Source: Anaerolineae bacterium
Lineage (GTDB): Bacteria; Chloroflexota; Anaerolineae; Aggregatilineales; Phototrophicaceae
DNA: 64,000 nucleotides
NCBI GenBank assembly: GCA_013360465.1
Contig: JABWBO010000029.1
Location: 1-64,000, forward strand
Reading direction: 5' to 3'
Position numbers and translations under genes: made by a program. The notes beneath the pieces are model-generated. The model did no database searches. It had not been told where the DNA came from and saw only the letters and a list, made by a program, of their open reading frames with translations. Shown piece by piece: positions 8,495 to 18,086 of the stretch. The number at the start of each line of letters is the position of its first letter. Within the stretch, counting starts at the first letter, position 1.

Positions 8495-9193
8495 ATGCGC
8501 ATACATGACCGCAACTGGATGCAGATCGAAGAGGCGCTTCGGCGCGACAACCGCTGTGTGCTGCCGATCGGCAGCGCCGAGCAGCATGCCTATCTGAGCC
8601 TGGGAACGGATAACATCCTTGCCGAGCGGGTGGCGGTGGAAGCCGCAGAACCGCTCGGTATCCCGGTCTTTCCGCCGCTGAACTACGGGATCACCCCGTA
8701 CTTTCGCGCCTATCCGGGCAGCGTCAGCCTGCGCATCGAGACCTACCTGCGGATGATCGGCGACATCCTGGATGGGCTTGCCGAGCAGGGCTTCCGCCGT
8801 ATTCTGATTGTCAACGGGCACGGCGGCAACGCTCCGGCGCAGGCTTACGCCGCCGAATGGATGGCGGATCACGCCGGCGTGACCGTTCGATTCCACAACT
8901 GGTGGAACGCGCCGAAGACCTGGGCGAAGGTCATGAGCATCGACGTGGTCGCCTCTCATGCCTCGTGGATGGAGAATTTCCCCTGGACTCGCCTGCCGGG
9001 CATCGAGCAGCCCGCCGCGCAGAAAGCCCCGGTCGATCTGGACCGCCTGCGGATGCTTTCTCCGCGCGCTGTCCGCGATTTGCTGGGCGATGGCAATTAC
9101 GCCGGTCTGTACCAGCGATCCGACGCCGACATGATGGCGATCTGGGAGGTCGCCGTCGCCGAGACGCGCGCCCTCCTCACAGACGGATGGTGA
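8495..9193 (+). CDS. Creatininase family amidohydrolase
   Basis: 232 residues, usual length for the family. It shows the metal-binding pattern Glu29 and His31 (GSAEQH), Asp39 (TDN), His109 in NGHGGN and Glu160 in the SHASWMEN segment, which replaces the more common GHAG..E. Family members hydrolyse cyclic or linear amides (creatinine, formamidopyrimidines) with Zn, Mn or Fe. AGAGGG lies just before the ATG. It is divergent from the MFS/CehA operon, suggesting a joint role in using an amide- or carbamate-type compound (inference). Confidence 0.85.
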   Translation: MRIHDRNWMQIEEALRRDNRCVLPIGSAEQHAYLSLGTDNILAERVAVEAAEPLGIPVFPPLNYGITPYFRAYPGSVSLRIETYLRMIGDILDGLAEQGFRRILIVNGHGGNAPAQAYAAEWMADHAGVTVRFHNWWNAPKTWAKVMSIDVVASHASWMENFPWTRLPGIEQPAAQKAPVDLDRLRMLSPRAVRDLLGDGNYAGLYQRSDADMMAIWEVAVAETRALLTDGW

Positions 9194-9209
9194 AAAGCCC
9201 GGCGGCGAT

Positions 9210-11063
9210 TCAGCGCACCGCCGCTGCCGATAGATAGGCGGGGGTCACCGCGTACTCACCGACGCTTTCGACGAAGCCCATCACCCCCAACGCCGTCTGG
9301 ATGGGCGGGTTCGCCATGAACTGTTCCCAGACGAAGCCGTCTTGATGGTTGGCGATCATCAGCAGGATGTCGCCCTGGTCGATGCCGATATGGTCGCGCG
9401 AGTACCACTCTGCGTCCGCGTTGATGGCGCTGACGAAGCCGTATTCCCGCCAGACGCGCCCGCCGAACTGCCGCAGCAGCGCGCGCATCCCTTCAAGCGC
9501 CAGGTCCGGCGTGAAGGGCAGGCAGGCGGTTGAGGCATAGGGGGCAACCGTGCCGTCGTGGTTCGCCTCCGACGCCCCATAGGCGCGGTAGCCCGTTGGA
9601 CCATCCGACGCGCTGATCCCCCACACGCCATGCTGATAGGTCTGCACACGGTCGCTGTGATCGCGCGCGAACTGCCGGCTGCGCTCACAGGCGCGGACGG
9701 CGTTGTTCCAATAATGGGCGTAGGCGTCTTCCAAGCCGCGCAGGTCGAGGAAGGCGAGCGGATACTGGTAGACGAACAGCGGCTCGCCGGGCAGGTAGAT
9801 GTATTCGCCGCCGAAACGGACCGGACGGTCCCATAGGTCCCAGCTGTAGGCGGGGATCGGGTGCGTCGGCGAGCCGATCGCCAGGACGTAGAGCAGCAGA
9901 CTTTCGTCGAAGTGGTCCCATTTAGCGCCGAGGAACCCGCTTTCCGGTCGCCAGCCCATGCGGATAAGATCGCCGCCGGCGAGCATCCAATCCCATTCGA
10001 CGTTCTCGTAGAGACGGTCGGCGAGCGTCTGCACCTCCGTGTCCGCGAAATAGGACCCGGCGACGAGTGCGCCGGCGACCAACAGCGCCGTGTCGATAGA
10101 CGAGACCTCGCTGTTCCATACCCGCTCGCCCGTCGCCATATCGACGAAGTGATAGAAGAATCCGCGTTCGCCCTGAACGCCCCCGCTCAGGAACGTTTGC
10201 AGCGTGGCGCGGACCCGCGCGTAGCCCGCTTCGGCGTCGATCCAGCCGCGATCTATGGCAAGGGGGATCGACGCCAACCCGAAGCCTGTCGATGCGATGC
10301 TCGACACCGAGTCGGGCGTGCTGCGGTCTTTGACCAGCCCGGTCTGAGGGTTGGACTCCAACCAGAAGAAATCAAAGGTCTGGCGGGCGATGGCGTCCAC
10401 AAAAGCGTCGTCGTCCATCGTCAGCAGTGCATCGATCTCCTGGCGATAGCGCACTTCAGCGCCGCTGTCGCCCGCCGCGCTGACCGAATCAGCGATCAGC
10501 TGTATCCCAGCGACGTAGATCGGTTCTGTGAGCGGGACCTTGCCGCCGCTGCCTTCGTGGAAGAACGAAAGATACATCATGTAGCTGCCGTCCGGGTCGG
10601 TCTCGCGCAGCGCAGCGTCGAGGATGAACGTCACAGCCACCCAGCCGGCATCGCCGCTCGCCTCGCCGAAAACCCCGCCCACCCAGGACCAACCCCTTGT
10701 GACATCGCCCAGACCGAGAAAAAAGGCATTCACCTGGAGCGCCTCCGCTTCGGGAAGGAAGACATCAAGGCGAATCCTGCCGTGATCCCGCCACGCCAAT
10801 AGATCGCTGCCGCTGACCGGGTAGGCGAGTTTGGTCTCTTCGCTGCTTCCGCTCGGCGCGATCCGCAGCGCCGGGATGCCCTCCACCGCGCTCATGGCGA
10901 ACGTCGAACCGGTGTTGTCGTCATCGAGCAGGCGAAGATCAACCGCCGCCCAGGATTCCCAGGGGATCACGTCGGACTGCGCCAGAGCGGATGTCAAGCC
11001 GAACAGCAGGACGCCGACGAGAACCAGAACGCCAAGGAGATTCTTCTGATCGGGTCGCTTCAT
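9210..11063 (-). CDS. Secreted glucoamylase-family protein, GH144-like (endo-beta-1,2-glucanase type)
   Basis: 617 residues. A Sec signal peptide (KNLLGVLVLVGVLLFGLTSALAQ, cleavage near residue 29) is followed by a beta-rich module (about 30-195) that looks like a carbohydrate-binding or jelly-roll domain, then an (alpha/alpha)-barrel of the glycoamylase Pfam family (about 215-610) with FFWLESN, STGFGLASIP, WNSEVSSIDTALL, WDHFDES and GASEANHDGTVAPYAS. Members of this group include GH144 endo-beta-1,2-glucanases. I choose the ATG at 11063, which has AGAGGAT upstream, over an in-frame ATG at 11156 whose extra 31 residues would bury the signal peptide. Stands alone on the minus strand. Confidence 0.82.
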   Translation of the reverse strand: MKRPDQKNLLGVLVLVGVLLFGLTSALAQSDVIPWESWAAVDLRLLDDDNTGSTFAMSAVEGIPALRIAPSGSSEETKLAYPVSGSDLLAWRDHGRIRLDVFLPEAEALQVNAFFLGLGDVTRGWSWVGGVFGEASGDAGWVAVTFILDAALRETDPDGSYMMYLSFFHEGSGGKVPLTEPIYVAGIQLIADSVSAAGDSGAEVRYRQEIDALLTMDDDAFVDAIARQTFDFFWLESNPQTGLVKDRSTPDSVSSIASTGFGLASIPLAIDRGWIDAEAGYARVRATLQTFLSGGVQGERGFFYHFVDMATGERVWNSEVSSIDTALLVAGALVAGSYFADTEVQTLADRLYENVEWDWMLAGGDLIRMGWRPESGFLGAKWDHFDESLLLYVLAIGSPTHPIPAYSWDLWDRPVRFGGEYIYLPGEPLFVYQYPLAFLDLRGLEDAYAHYWNNAVRACERSRQFARDHSDRVQTYQHGVWGISASDGPTGYRAYGASEANHDGTVAPYASTACLPFTPDLALEGMRALLRQFGGRVWREYGFVSAINADAEWYSRDHIGIDQGDILLMIANHQDGFVWEQFMANPPIQTALGVMGFVESVGEYAVTPAYLSAAAVR

Positions 11064-11182
11064 GTCACATCCTCTATCGCCTGATCCTGGCAGCCCAATC
11101 GCCTCCAGGGGTTGTTGGGCAGGTGAAGTGTACAGCCGACAACCCCAGATGCCCATCCCCCAGGCGGTGCGGTCTGGCAGGC

Positions 11183-11893
11183 TTAGCCGCGTCCGACGTA
11201 AAGACCGCGCCCGTCCAGCCCCTCCTCGATGAACTCTATGCCGGTCAGTCCGGCGTGTTCGTAGGCGGCGCGATAGTGCGCATCGCTGAACAGTCCGAGG
11301 ACATGGTCTTCGCCGAAGGTCGAGAGTCCCTGGGAGGTTCCGACGAGATACTGGAAATGCAGGATCGACCGGGTAACGGGATCGGCGCGCTGCACTTCGG
11401 TGAGCGTCATTCGCGCCAGTTTGAGGTCGGGCTGATTGACCGTGACGAGATTAAGATAGCGATCGTGGAACTGTTCGACCGTGAACCAGGGTTCGATAAT
11501 GAGCAGTCCGCCGGGCGCGACATGGCGGCGCAGGGCACGCAGCGCTGCATGGAGATTGTCCAGAGTCGTCACGTAGCCGATGCTGCTGAACAGACAGGTG
11601 ACGACATCATACGTCTGGTCCAGATCGACCGTCAACATGTCGGACTGCATTAGCGGTACGTCGGGCAGACGACCGCGCGCGACTGCCAGCAGTCCCGGAT
11701 CGATATCAAACCCGCTTACCTGATAGTGTTCGCGCAGATGGGACAGATGCGCGCCCGTGCCGCAGGCGGCATCAAGCAGGGTACGCGCCTGCGGCATCCG
11801 GCTGCTGATGAAGGTGTGCAGCCGGACCGCCTCGGCGGCATAGTCTTTGAAGGCGTAGACGGCATCGTAGTAGGCGGCAGATAGCTCAAACAT
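11183..11893 (-). CDS. Class I SAM-dependent methyltransferase
   Basis: 236 residues with SAM motif I LDAACGTGAH (40-49), an acidic residue ending beta-2 (GFDID) and post-I segment (DVVTCLFSSIGYV). The overall pattern resembles small-molecule N-methyltransferases such as the dTDP-aminosugar N,N-dimethyltransferases TylM1/DesVI, but no aminosugar genes are nearby and the substrate is open. It is the last gene of a three-gene operon, 18 bases after the MoaD/ThiS-like gene. Confidence 0.8.
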   Translation of the reverse strand: MFELSAAYYDAVYAFKDYAAEAVRLHTFISSRMPQARTLLDAACGTGAHLSHLREHYQVSGFDIDPGLLAVARGRLPDVPLMQSDMLTVDLDQTYDVVTCLFSSIGYVTTLDNLHAALRALRRHVAPGGLLIIEPWFTVEQFHDRYLNLVTVNQPDLKLARMTLTEVQRADPVTRSILHFQYLVGTSQGLSTFGEDHVLGLFSDAHYRAAYEHAGLTGIEFIEEGLDGRGLYVGRG

Positions 11894-11911
11894 GGCAGCG
11901 AACCTCCGAGA

Positions 11912-12208
11912 TCAACCCCCCGCCATCGCGCCGATGATGCGAAACGGTTCTTTCCCCTCTGCGACCTCGCTTGGCACCGGCGCGTCGGTTGGCTCGTGGG
12001 AAAGGTCCTCCCCGCAGGCGAAAAAGCGGATGAACGGGCGGCGTTCTTTGGAAGCCTTGTCGCGGATTGTCCCGCGCAGCATGGGATGCGCCGCCTCCAG
12101 CGCATCCAGGATCGCCCGCTGGGTAACCGGCTCATCGACCTGAAGCAGGACGGGACCGCTCACCTGCGCCAGGGTGCGCAAATGTGTGGGCAGCGTCACC
12201 CGGATCAT
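11912..12208 (-). CDS. MoaD/ThiS-like ubiquitin-fold protein
   Basis: 98 residues with the small beta-grasp pattern ([13 protein letters not shown] at the start, beta-rich middle) and the hallmark C-terminal Gly-Gly (IIGAMAGG). In MoaD, ThiS and related carriers the terminal Gly is adenylated and thiocarboxylated to deliver sulfur; some relatives act in protein conjugation. No adenylating (MoeB/ThiF) partner is in the window. Its ATG overlaps the stop of the upstream beta-propeller gene by four bases (ATGA). I recall that this pairing with BNR-repeat proteins recurs in other bacteria. Confidence 0.8.
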   Translation of the reverse strand: MIRVTLPTHLRTLAQVSGPVLLQVDEPVTQRAILDALEAAHPMLRGTIRDKASKERRPFIRFFACGEDLSHEPTDAPVPSEVAEGKEPFRIIGAMAGG

Positions 12209-13320
12209 GGCAGGACCTGTACCTCGACGGAAAGAACCGGCGGCAGATCATGGACAATCGCCTTCCAGTGATCGCCGGAGTCGGCGGAGACATAGACCTG
12301 ACCGCCAGACGTGCCGAAGTAGATGCCGCAGGACCCCAGCGTATCCACCGCCAGCGCATTGCGCAGGATGTTGACGTAGCAGTGGCTCTGCGGCAGCCCG
12401 TCGGTCAGCGCTTCCCACTCGTTGCCGCCCGTCCGGCTGCGATAGACCCGCAGCTTGCCATCGGGCGGGTAGTGGTAGGAGTCGCTGGTGATCGGCACGA
12501 CGTAGATCGTCTCCGGCTCGTGAACATGGACGGCGATGGGGAAGCCGAAATCGCTGGGCAGGTTGCCGCTGACCTCGCGCCACAGTTCGCCGGCGTTGTC
12601 CGAACGCATGACATCCCAGTGCTTCTGCATGAAGAGCGTTTTCGGACGCGAAGGGTGCAGGGCGATGCTGTGGACGCAGTGTCCTACTTCGGCGGCGGCG
12701 TCGGGCAGCTCGAAGTCGGATCGCAGCCCCTGGTTGATCGGTCGCCAGGTGACTCCGCCGTCGTCGGTGCGGAATGCGCCGGCGGCGGAGATGGCGACGA
12801 AGATGCGCTTCGGATCATCGGGACTCAGGAGGATAGTGTGCAGGCACATGCCGCCGGCTCCCGGCTGCCACAGGTTCCCCTTGGCGCTGCGCAGACCGGG
12901 CAGTTCGCGCCAGGTTCTGCCGCCATCGCCGGAATGAAAGAGGGCGGCGTCCTCGACTCCGGCGTAAACGGAGTCCGGGTCGGTTGGCGAAGGCTCAAGA
13001 TGCCAGACGCGCTTGAATTCCCAGGGATGCTGTGTACCATCGTACCATTGGTGGGTTCCGGGAGTGCCGTCGTAGGCGAATTCGTTGCCGACGGCTTCCC
13101 ACGTCTTACCGCCGTCGTCGGAGCGCTGGATGACCTGTCCAAACCAACCGGAAGACTGCGAGGCGTACAGCCTGTCCGGGTCGGCGGGGCTTGCGGCGAT
13201 GTGGTAGATTTCCCAGCCGGGAAACAGCGGACCCTCGACCGTCCAGTCTTTGCGCCCCTCGTCGGAACGCAGAACGAAAGCGCCCTTACGTGTGCCGACC
13301 AGTACACGGACTTCGCTCAT
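12205..13320 (-). CDS. BNR/sialidase-like beta-propeller (YCF48/VPS10-type) protein
   Basis: 371 residues composed of repeated beta-propeller blades, each with an Asp-box-like motif: [56 protein letters not shown]. It begins [17 protein letters not shown] with no signal peptide, so it is probably cytoplasmic. Two ATGs lie 6 bases apart; AAGGA is correctly spaced (8 bases) only for the second at 13320, which I use. It is commonly annotated exo-alpha-sialidase, but there is no evidence for sialidase activity. First gene of the operon with the MoaD/ThiS-like protein and the methyltransferase. Confidence 0.85.
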   Translation of the reverse strand: MSEVRVLVGTRKGAFVLRSDEGRKDWTVEGPLFPGWEIYHIAASPADPDRLYASQSSGWFGQVIQRSDDGGKTWEAVGNEFAYDGTPGTHQWYDGTQHPWEFKRVWHLEPSPTDPDSVYAGVEDAALFHSGDGGRTWRELPGLRSAKGNLWQPGAGGMCLHTILLSPDDPKRIFVAISAAGAFRTDDGGVTWRPINQGLRSDFELPDAAAEVGHCVHSIALHPSRPKTLFMQKHWDVMRSDNAGELWREVSGNLPSDFGFPIAVHVHEPETIYVVPITSDSYHYPPDGKLRVYRSRTGGNEWEALTDGLPQSHCYVNILRNALAVDTLGSCGIYFGTSGGQVYVSADSGDHWKAIVHDLPPVLSVEVQVLP

Positions 13321-13461
13321 ATTCATTTTCCTTGAGATGCGTTTTTGACAAACACAAGAGTAGAACCTTTGTTCATTATTGTCAAGCAGCAAAAGAGTGC
13401 GCGCCGTAAAGCCCATCGGCTAGGCGAACTTCCCATCTAGAGCGCAGTCTGTTATTCACTA

Positions 13462-13588
13462 AGAGCGTGTCTGCAAAGCCGGTTTTCATACAACCTCACC
13501 CCGGAAACCGTCAGGTTTCCTGCCCCTCTCCAATTGGAGAGGGGCGGTTGAGCGCAGCGAAACGGGGTGAGGTGAGCAGTTTGCAAAC
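13462..13588. repeat. Palindromic intergenic repeat, copy 3 (type B with extra hairpin)
   Basis: It has the same outer ends as copy 2 (GTCTGCAAAG on the left, GTTTGCAAAC-like on the right) and core GCCCCTCTCC, loop AATT, GGAGAGGGGC (13522-13545). The 5' hairpin is GGAAACC (13503-13509), loop GTCA, GGTTTCC (13514-13520). In copies 1 and 4 the same hairpin is AAAAATC/GATTTTT with loop TGAC, so all stem changes are compensated and the loop is reverse-complemented. Confidence 0.85.
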
Positions 13589-13620
13589 GCCTGAAGCACC
13601 CGTAGAGGACTGACTTCACC

Positions 13621-14532
13621 ATGATGCCGACTTCTGTCGAACGTATGATCCGTTCAGCGCTGCCCATCGTGCGCCTTGCGCAAGCCTACCTGCCGCTTTC
13701 GTTGGCGCGCTGGGTCGAGAAACGGAGCGCCGGGCGCGTGCGCTCAACCGATGATGTTGCCCATGAGGTTGTTTCTGCCGACGGCGTGCGCTGTGAATGG
13801 TTCATCCCTCGGAACAGCCCGAAGGATCGAGTACTCCTTTACCTGCACGGCGGCGGCTTCGTGTACGGAATGACATCACTCCATCGTGATATGGTGGTTT
13901 ATCTGGCACGAAAGATGGGCGTGCGCGCATTGATGGTGGACTATCGCGTCGCGCCGGAACACCCCTTCCCGGCTGCGCTGGACGACTGCACAGCGACTTA
14001 TCGCTGGCTGCTGAAGCAAGGCGTTCCGGCTCGCAGCGTCGTCGTGGCGGGCGACTCGGCAGGCGGCAACCTGACGATCACGACTCTGATGAGATTGCGC
14101 GACAGCGGGGATCCCCTTCCTGCGGCTGCCGCATGCCTATCACCAGTAGCAGATCTGACCCAGTGGGAAAGCGTGAAATCATTCAGCGATCCGCTGCTGC
14201 ATCCCAAAGCGGTGGCAATGTTCAATCGATCCTACGTGGCGGACAACGACGCTCGCGACGCCATGATCTCGCCGGTTTTTGGCGATTGGCGTGGGCTGCC
14301 GCCGCTGCTGCTGCATGCTGGTGAGGATGAAATTCTTCGTGAAGATGCGGTCCGTATCCGGGCATTGGCTGCGGCAGCCGGTGTCGAGGTGCGGCTCGAA
14401 GTGTTCCCTCGGATGTGGCATGTGTGGCAATTGTTCCTGACCCTGCCGCAGACGGTCCAGTCGTTGGAAGACATCGCTCAGTTTTTCGCATCCCACCTGG
14501 AGGCTGCTGTCCCCGGACCCCCTTCGATTTGA
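13621..14532 (+). CDS. Alpha/beta hydrolase, hormone-sensitive-lipase (Aes-like) family esterase
   Basis: 303 residues with the HSL signature HGGGF (76-80), nucleophile Ser146 in GDSAGG, acid Asp236 (HAGEDEIL) and His267 (MWHVW). The family hydrolyses short-chain acyl esters. The N-terminal 60 residues form the cap region typical of the group. The start is ATG at 13621 or the adjacent ATG at 13624, and no strong ribosome-binding site is visible. It begins 33 bases after repeat copy 3 and is convergent with the helicase gene at 14607. Confidence 0.88.
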   Translation: MMPTSVERMIRSALPIVRLAQAYLPLSLARWVEKRSAGRVRSTDDVAHEVVSADGVRCEWFIPRNSPKDRVLLYLHGGGFVYGMTSLHRDMVVYLARKMGVRALMVDYRVAPEHPFPAALDDCTATYRWLLKQGVPARSVVVAGDSAGGNLTITTLMRLRDSGDPLPAAAACLSPVADLTQWESVKSFSDPLLHPKAVAMFNRSYVADNDARDAMISPVFGDWRGLPPLLLHAGEDEILREDAVRIRALAAAAGVEVRLEVFPRMWHVWQLFLTLPQTVQSLEDIAQFFASHLEAAVPGPPSI

Positions 14533-14606
14533 GACACAAGATGTCCCGTTGGGTTGGGGCGGGCGGACCGTTTTGCCAAGTGGAGTTAGCTGCGTTTGAG
14601 GTCAGC

Positions 14607-16673
14607 CTACAGGATGGTCGGAAACACCAAGTTCTGCAGCGACTGGGTGAGCGTATCTATGGACTGGACGATCTTCAGGCGGTTGATGGCGCTGACGAAA
14701 CGCGGCACATCGAATTGATCCACCACCGCCCGGCGGCGCAGTTCTAAAGGCAGAAAGCGCTGGTACGCGCCAAGCGCCAACCACTGCTCATAGCCCCGAT
14801 ACTGGTCGGAAAGATAGCGAGCGATCTGGGTCGTCGTCCACGCCGGCAAGCTGTGCGGTTCTTCAGACAGAAACACGCACAAACCCGGCTGCGGCGTCTC
14901 TTCAGCAGGAAGGACATAGCGCAGCAGATCAAGCAGCGCCCGCCCATACACATCGCCAAGCCAGTGGAACCACAGCCAGCCGGTTTCAAGGGGGACCAGA
15001 GGCGCTTCGCCGGCGTTCAGCCCAAGCTGAGCCGGCAGCTGCTGCGCCAGGTCGCAGCTGAGGACCTGCCGTGCTGAGCGGAAATAGAGCGAGTGCGCCG
15101 GCTGTTCACCGCGATAGGCAGATACCCATAAGGCTTCGTCGTCAGCCCACTCGACGTTCAAGGGACGACCTTCCAGGGTCAGCACGTCGCGGTCGAGCCA
15201 CTGACGATCTACGCTGGCGACGACGCGCTGTGTATGCTGATCGCGAATCTTGATCTTCGTCGCGCCATCCGTCTGGATGTTGCTGTAGAGGCTCAGCGGC
15301 GCGTTCTCCGTCGTTTGCAGATCGACGAGTCGATTGAGGCGCTCTCCCGGTCGCCATTCTCCCGCGCGCCCGGCGTTCAAATAGCCGGATGCCTGAAGCT
15401 GTCCCAGAATCGCTTCCAGATCAGCGGCGCTGAGCATGCCTTCAAACAGATCGGACAGCGGCTTAAGACGAACGGCTCCTGTCGGACTTTGCCTGAGCAG
15501 GCTGAAGATCTGCTGGACCGCCGTCGATGGGCGAAAAACAGCTGCGCCAAGACTCTCAGGAGCATGTAAGAGCGCGTTAAACAGGAGATTGTCGAGGGGC
15601 GTCCGATAGAAACAAACGCCTCGCGCAAACGCCTGACGGCGGTTGGCGCGTCCGATTCGCTGTGAGAATGCGGCAGCGCTCCCCGGCGCGCCAATGAGAA
15701 AAACCACATCGATGCTGCCGATGTCGATGCCCAGTTCGAGCGTGCTGCTGGCGAAACACAGCGCTGCTTCGGCATGAGCGAACTGAACCTCGATTTCACG
15801 CCGACGTTCACGCTCCAGGTTGGAATAGTGGACATATACGGCGTCGCCAAAAGGGGAGCCAGCCATGCGCACGGCGGCGGCGTATGCCTCAACCTCTGCG
15901 CGGGTATTACAGAAGACAATCGCCTTGCGCCATCCGCGCTGACGAAAGGCGGTCAGACAATCAAGCAGAGCCGCGGGCGAGTCAGGATCCAGCGCGATGT
16001 TTTCCAGTTGAACGGCTCGTCGAGCAGGAACCTGGATGATCCGCGCTGCCGGGAAATATCGGGCAGCCGCGCGATCTGGTTGGGGCAGAGTGGCGGACAG
16101 CGCCACATATTGGATCGCCTTGTCTGAAGCATCGCCCCTGCCAGCAGCATGGGCGCGGACCTGACGCAGGCGGTTGAGCAGCACGCGCAGTTGGTCGCCG
16201 CGCACCGTGCCATCAAACGTGTGCAGTTCGTCGATCACGACGGCGCGGACCTGGATCAGTGCCCTGGCTTCCGAAGCCAGCAGCGAGTCGAGCGATTCCG
16301 GCGTGGTCAGCAGCACATCGGCGGGATGCCTGGGGATAAAGGTGTCCAGGTCGCGGGTCTTGATGGCAAGCGACAGGCGCAGCGCTTCCAGCGGTGCAGT
16401 CAGCCGCGTCGAGAGGTCGTTGATCAGCGCGCGGGTGGGCAGCAGATAGAGCAGCCTCAAGCCGGGGTCACGCACCGGAGGAAGGTGCTGCTCGACCAGT
16501 GGAGCGAGTGCAGCCTCGGTCTTGCCGCTGGCAGTCGGTGCGCACAGCACGACGTTTTCGCCTGCCAGCAGCAGCGGAACAGCTGCGTTCTGGACCGGGG
16601 TGAAACTACCGTAGTGCCCGAAGAACGCGCCCCAGGTGCGCGGCAGACGAGACTTCAGCTCGGACGCATTCAC
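14607..16673 (-). CDS. Lhr/BrxHI-like superfamily 2 helicase (fourth gene of defence-like operon)
   Basis: 688 residues. Helicase motifs: Walker A APTASGKT (45-52), DELH (147-150), SAT (192-194), motif IV-V region FASSTLELGID (about 305-315) and motif VI QRIGRANR (336-343). The C-terminal 300 residues follow the Lhr-core pattern of winged-helix plus a beta-rich domain (LHR family; BrxHI in type 2 BREX is of this kind). It is shorter than housekeeping Lhr (about 1500 residues). Its ATG overlaps the stop of the upstream ATPase gene (16670-16673), indicating coupled translation. In known defence loci such helicases work with DUF2791 ATPases. Confidence 0.85.
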   Translation of the reverse strand: MNASELKSRLPRTWGAFFGHYGSFTPVQNAAVPLLLAGENVVLCAPTASGKTEAALAPLVEQHLPPVRDPGLRLLYLLPTRALINDLSTRLTAPLEALRLSLAIKTRDLDTFIPRHPADVLLTTPESLDSLLASEARALIQVRAVVIDELHTFDGTVRGDQLRVLLNRLRQVRAHAAGRGDASDKAIQYVALSATLPQPDRAAARYFPAARIIQVPARRAVQLENIALDPDSPAALLDCLTAFRQRGWRKAIVFCNTRAEVEAYAAAVRMAGSPFGDAVYVHYSNLERERRREIEVQFAHAEAALCFASSTLELGIDIGSIDVVFLIGAPGSAAAFSQRIGRANRRQAFARGVCFYRTPLDNLLFNALLHAPESLGAAVFRPSTAVQQIFSLLRQSPTGAVRLKPLSDLFEGMLSAADLEAILGQLQASGYLNAGRAGEWRPGERLNRLVDLQTTENAPLSLYSNIQTDGATKIKIRDQHTQRVVASVDRQWLDRDVLTLEGRPLNVEWADDEALWVSAYRGEQPAHSLYFRSARQVLSCDLAQQLPAQLGLNAGEAPLVPLETGWLWFHWLGDVYGRALLDLLRYVLPAEETPQPGLCVFLSEEPHSLPAWTTTQIARYLSDQYRGYEQWLALGAYQRFLPLELRRRAVVDQFDVPRFVSAINRLKIVQSIDTLTQSLQNLVFPTIL

Positions 16674-18076
16674 ACCTTCAGCCCGCGCCTCAGCTCGAGC
16701 AGCAGGTCTTCCGGCGGATAATCAAGGTGAACGTAGGGCAGATCGCAGATCGTCACGGCAGTACGGATCAACTCACGCAGATTGATGCGGTGCTGTCCCA
16801 GTGCGCGCGCCAGGTGCGCGGGCGCGTCCAGCGCGAGTCCTTCATAACGTTCACGCGGCGGCGGGTAGCCGTAACCGTGAGCGAGCGCGTGATAACGCAG
16901 CAGTGTGTTGAAGAATTCGCGGATGTCCTTTTCGATGAAACGATCATCCAGGCGCACGATCTGCGAAGGGGCGAGCCAGGACCCGACCGGCATTCGATCT
17001 TCGCTTTCCGTCAGCGCGAACAGGAACAGCATGTGCGCATCCGATGCGTAACTGATCGGGTATTCGGCGCGGGCGTGATCGGGGATAGCCTGTCCGTCGA
17101 TGCGGCCATTGTGCAGCCCCAGCGCGCCGATAATCATCGCTTTGAAAAATGAGTCGGCTTTGTCCCGCTGCGTGGCGCGCAGCAGCGAGTAGTGTTCGGA
17201 CTCATCGATCAGCACGGCTAAACCCTTGTAGCCAAGCAGGGTCGCCAGGACGCTGATCCCGGTCAGCAAATAGCTGTACTGACGAGCGTTCTCGCCAGAG
17301 ATATACAGGCGCGGTGGTCGTTTGAAGCAGTGTTTCATTTCCGTCTGTGGTTTCACCTGGGCGCTTAACCACTGGATGATTTCTTCGAAAGCGCTTTGGT
17401 TGGGGCAGTTTTGCAGCGCCAGCAGCGCCGCTGCCAGCGGGCAGTCCTGCGGTTCGCGCGGCGAAAGGGCGATGAACTGGCTGATCGCCTGTGGATCTTC
17501 GAGCGCTTTTCTGATCAAGGGAGCCAGCCCGCGCTGTTCGGTGTCGGGATAGCGCAGCGAGGTGACCAGTGCCTCATAGATCTTGTGCGCCTTACTGGGG
17601 GGGACTTCCGTCAGGTCCAGGCTGGCAGCGGCGATGATGAAGTTTTCGCGCAGACCCCGGCGCGCCGCCAATTCGATGAAATGGCTTTTCCCGAAGCCGT
17701 AATCGCCGATCACCGCCAGCACGTCGCCTCCCCGTTCGCGGGTGCGGTCGAACGCGCGGTCGAGCGTGACCCGCTCCGCCTCCAAGCCGATGGTCAGGGT
17801 TTCGGCGTCCTGCACTGGGACGATGCCAATACGCAGCGCTTCGAGAGTTTGTCGGGCGCGAAACTGATCGGTCTCAAGCTGGACGGTTCGCGCCTTCAGC
17901 GGCGCAAACACTTGATTCCCCTGAATTTCGGTGACAGATTCAGCGCTGAACTCTCTGGCGGGCAGCCGGAAACGCCGCCCAGACTCAAAAAGGACTTCCC
18001 ACTCATAGCCCCCCATGTACGTTTTCAGCAGCTGCCCCGCACCAAACTGGGGATGATAAACAGTTTTGGCTTCCAC
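16670..18076 (-). CDS. BrxC/BrxD-like (DUF2791) P-loop ATPase with N-terminal SH3-like barrel
   Basis: 468 residues. Walker A GDYGFGKS (124-131), Walker B LAVLIDESE (286-294). Residues 1-45 (YHPQFGAGQLLKTY, then YEWEVLFESGRRFRLP) look like a small tudor/CarD-type beta-barrel, as found on some helicases and RNA-polymerase-binding proteins; the paralogue next door lacks it. The ATPase core matches the DUF2791 group that includes BREX BrxC, BrxD and PglY relatives. It follows the other ATPase by 10 bases and overlaps the helicase by 4. Probably one subunit of a heteromeric ATPase (inference). Confidence 0.85.
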   Translation of the reverse strand: MEAKTVYHPQFGAGQLLKTYMGGYEWEVLFESGRRFRLPAREFSAESVTEIQGNQVFAPLKARTVQLETDQFRARQTLEALRIGIVPVQDAETLTIGLEAERVTLDRAFDRTRERGGDVLAVIGDYGFGKSHFIELAARRGLRENFIIAAASLDLTEVPPSKAHKIYEALVTSLRYPDTEQRGLAPLIRKALEDPQAISQFIALSPREPQDCPLAAALLALQNCPNQSAFEEIIQWLSAQVKPQTEMKHCFKRPPRLYISGENARQYSYLLTGISVLATLLGYKGLAVLIDESEHYSLLRATQRDKADSFFKAMIIGALGLHNGRIDGQAIPDHARAEYPISYASDAHMLFLFALTESEDRMPVGSWLAPSQIVRLDDRFIEKDIREFFNTLLRYHALAHGYGYPPPRERYEGLALDAPAHLARALGQHRINLRELIRTAVTICDLPYVHLDYPPEDLLLELRRGLKV

Positions 18077-18086
18077 GAATGCACCT

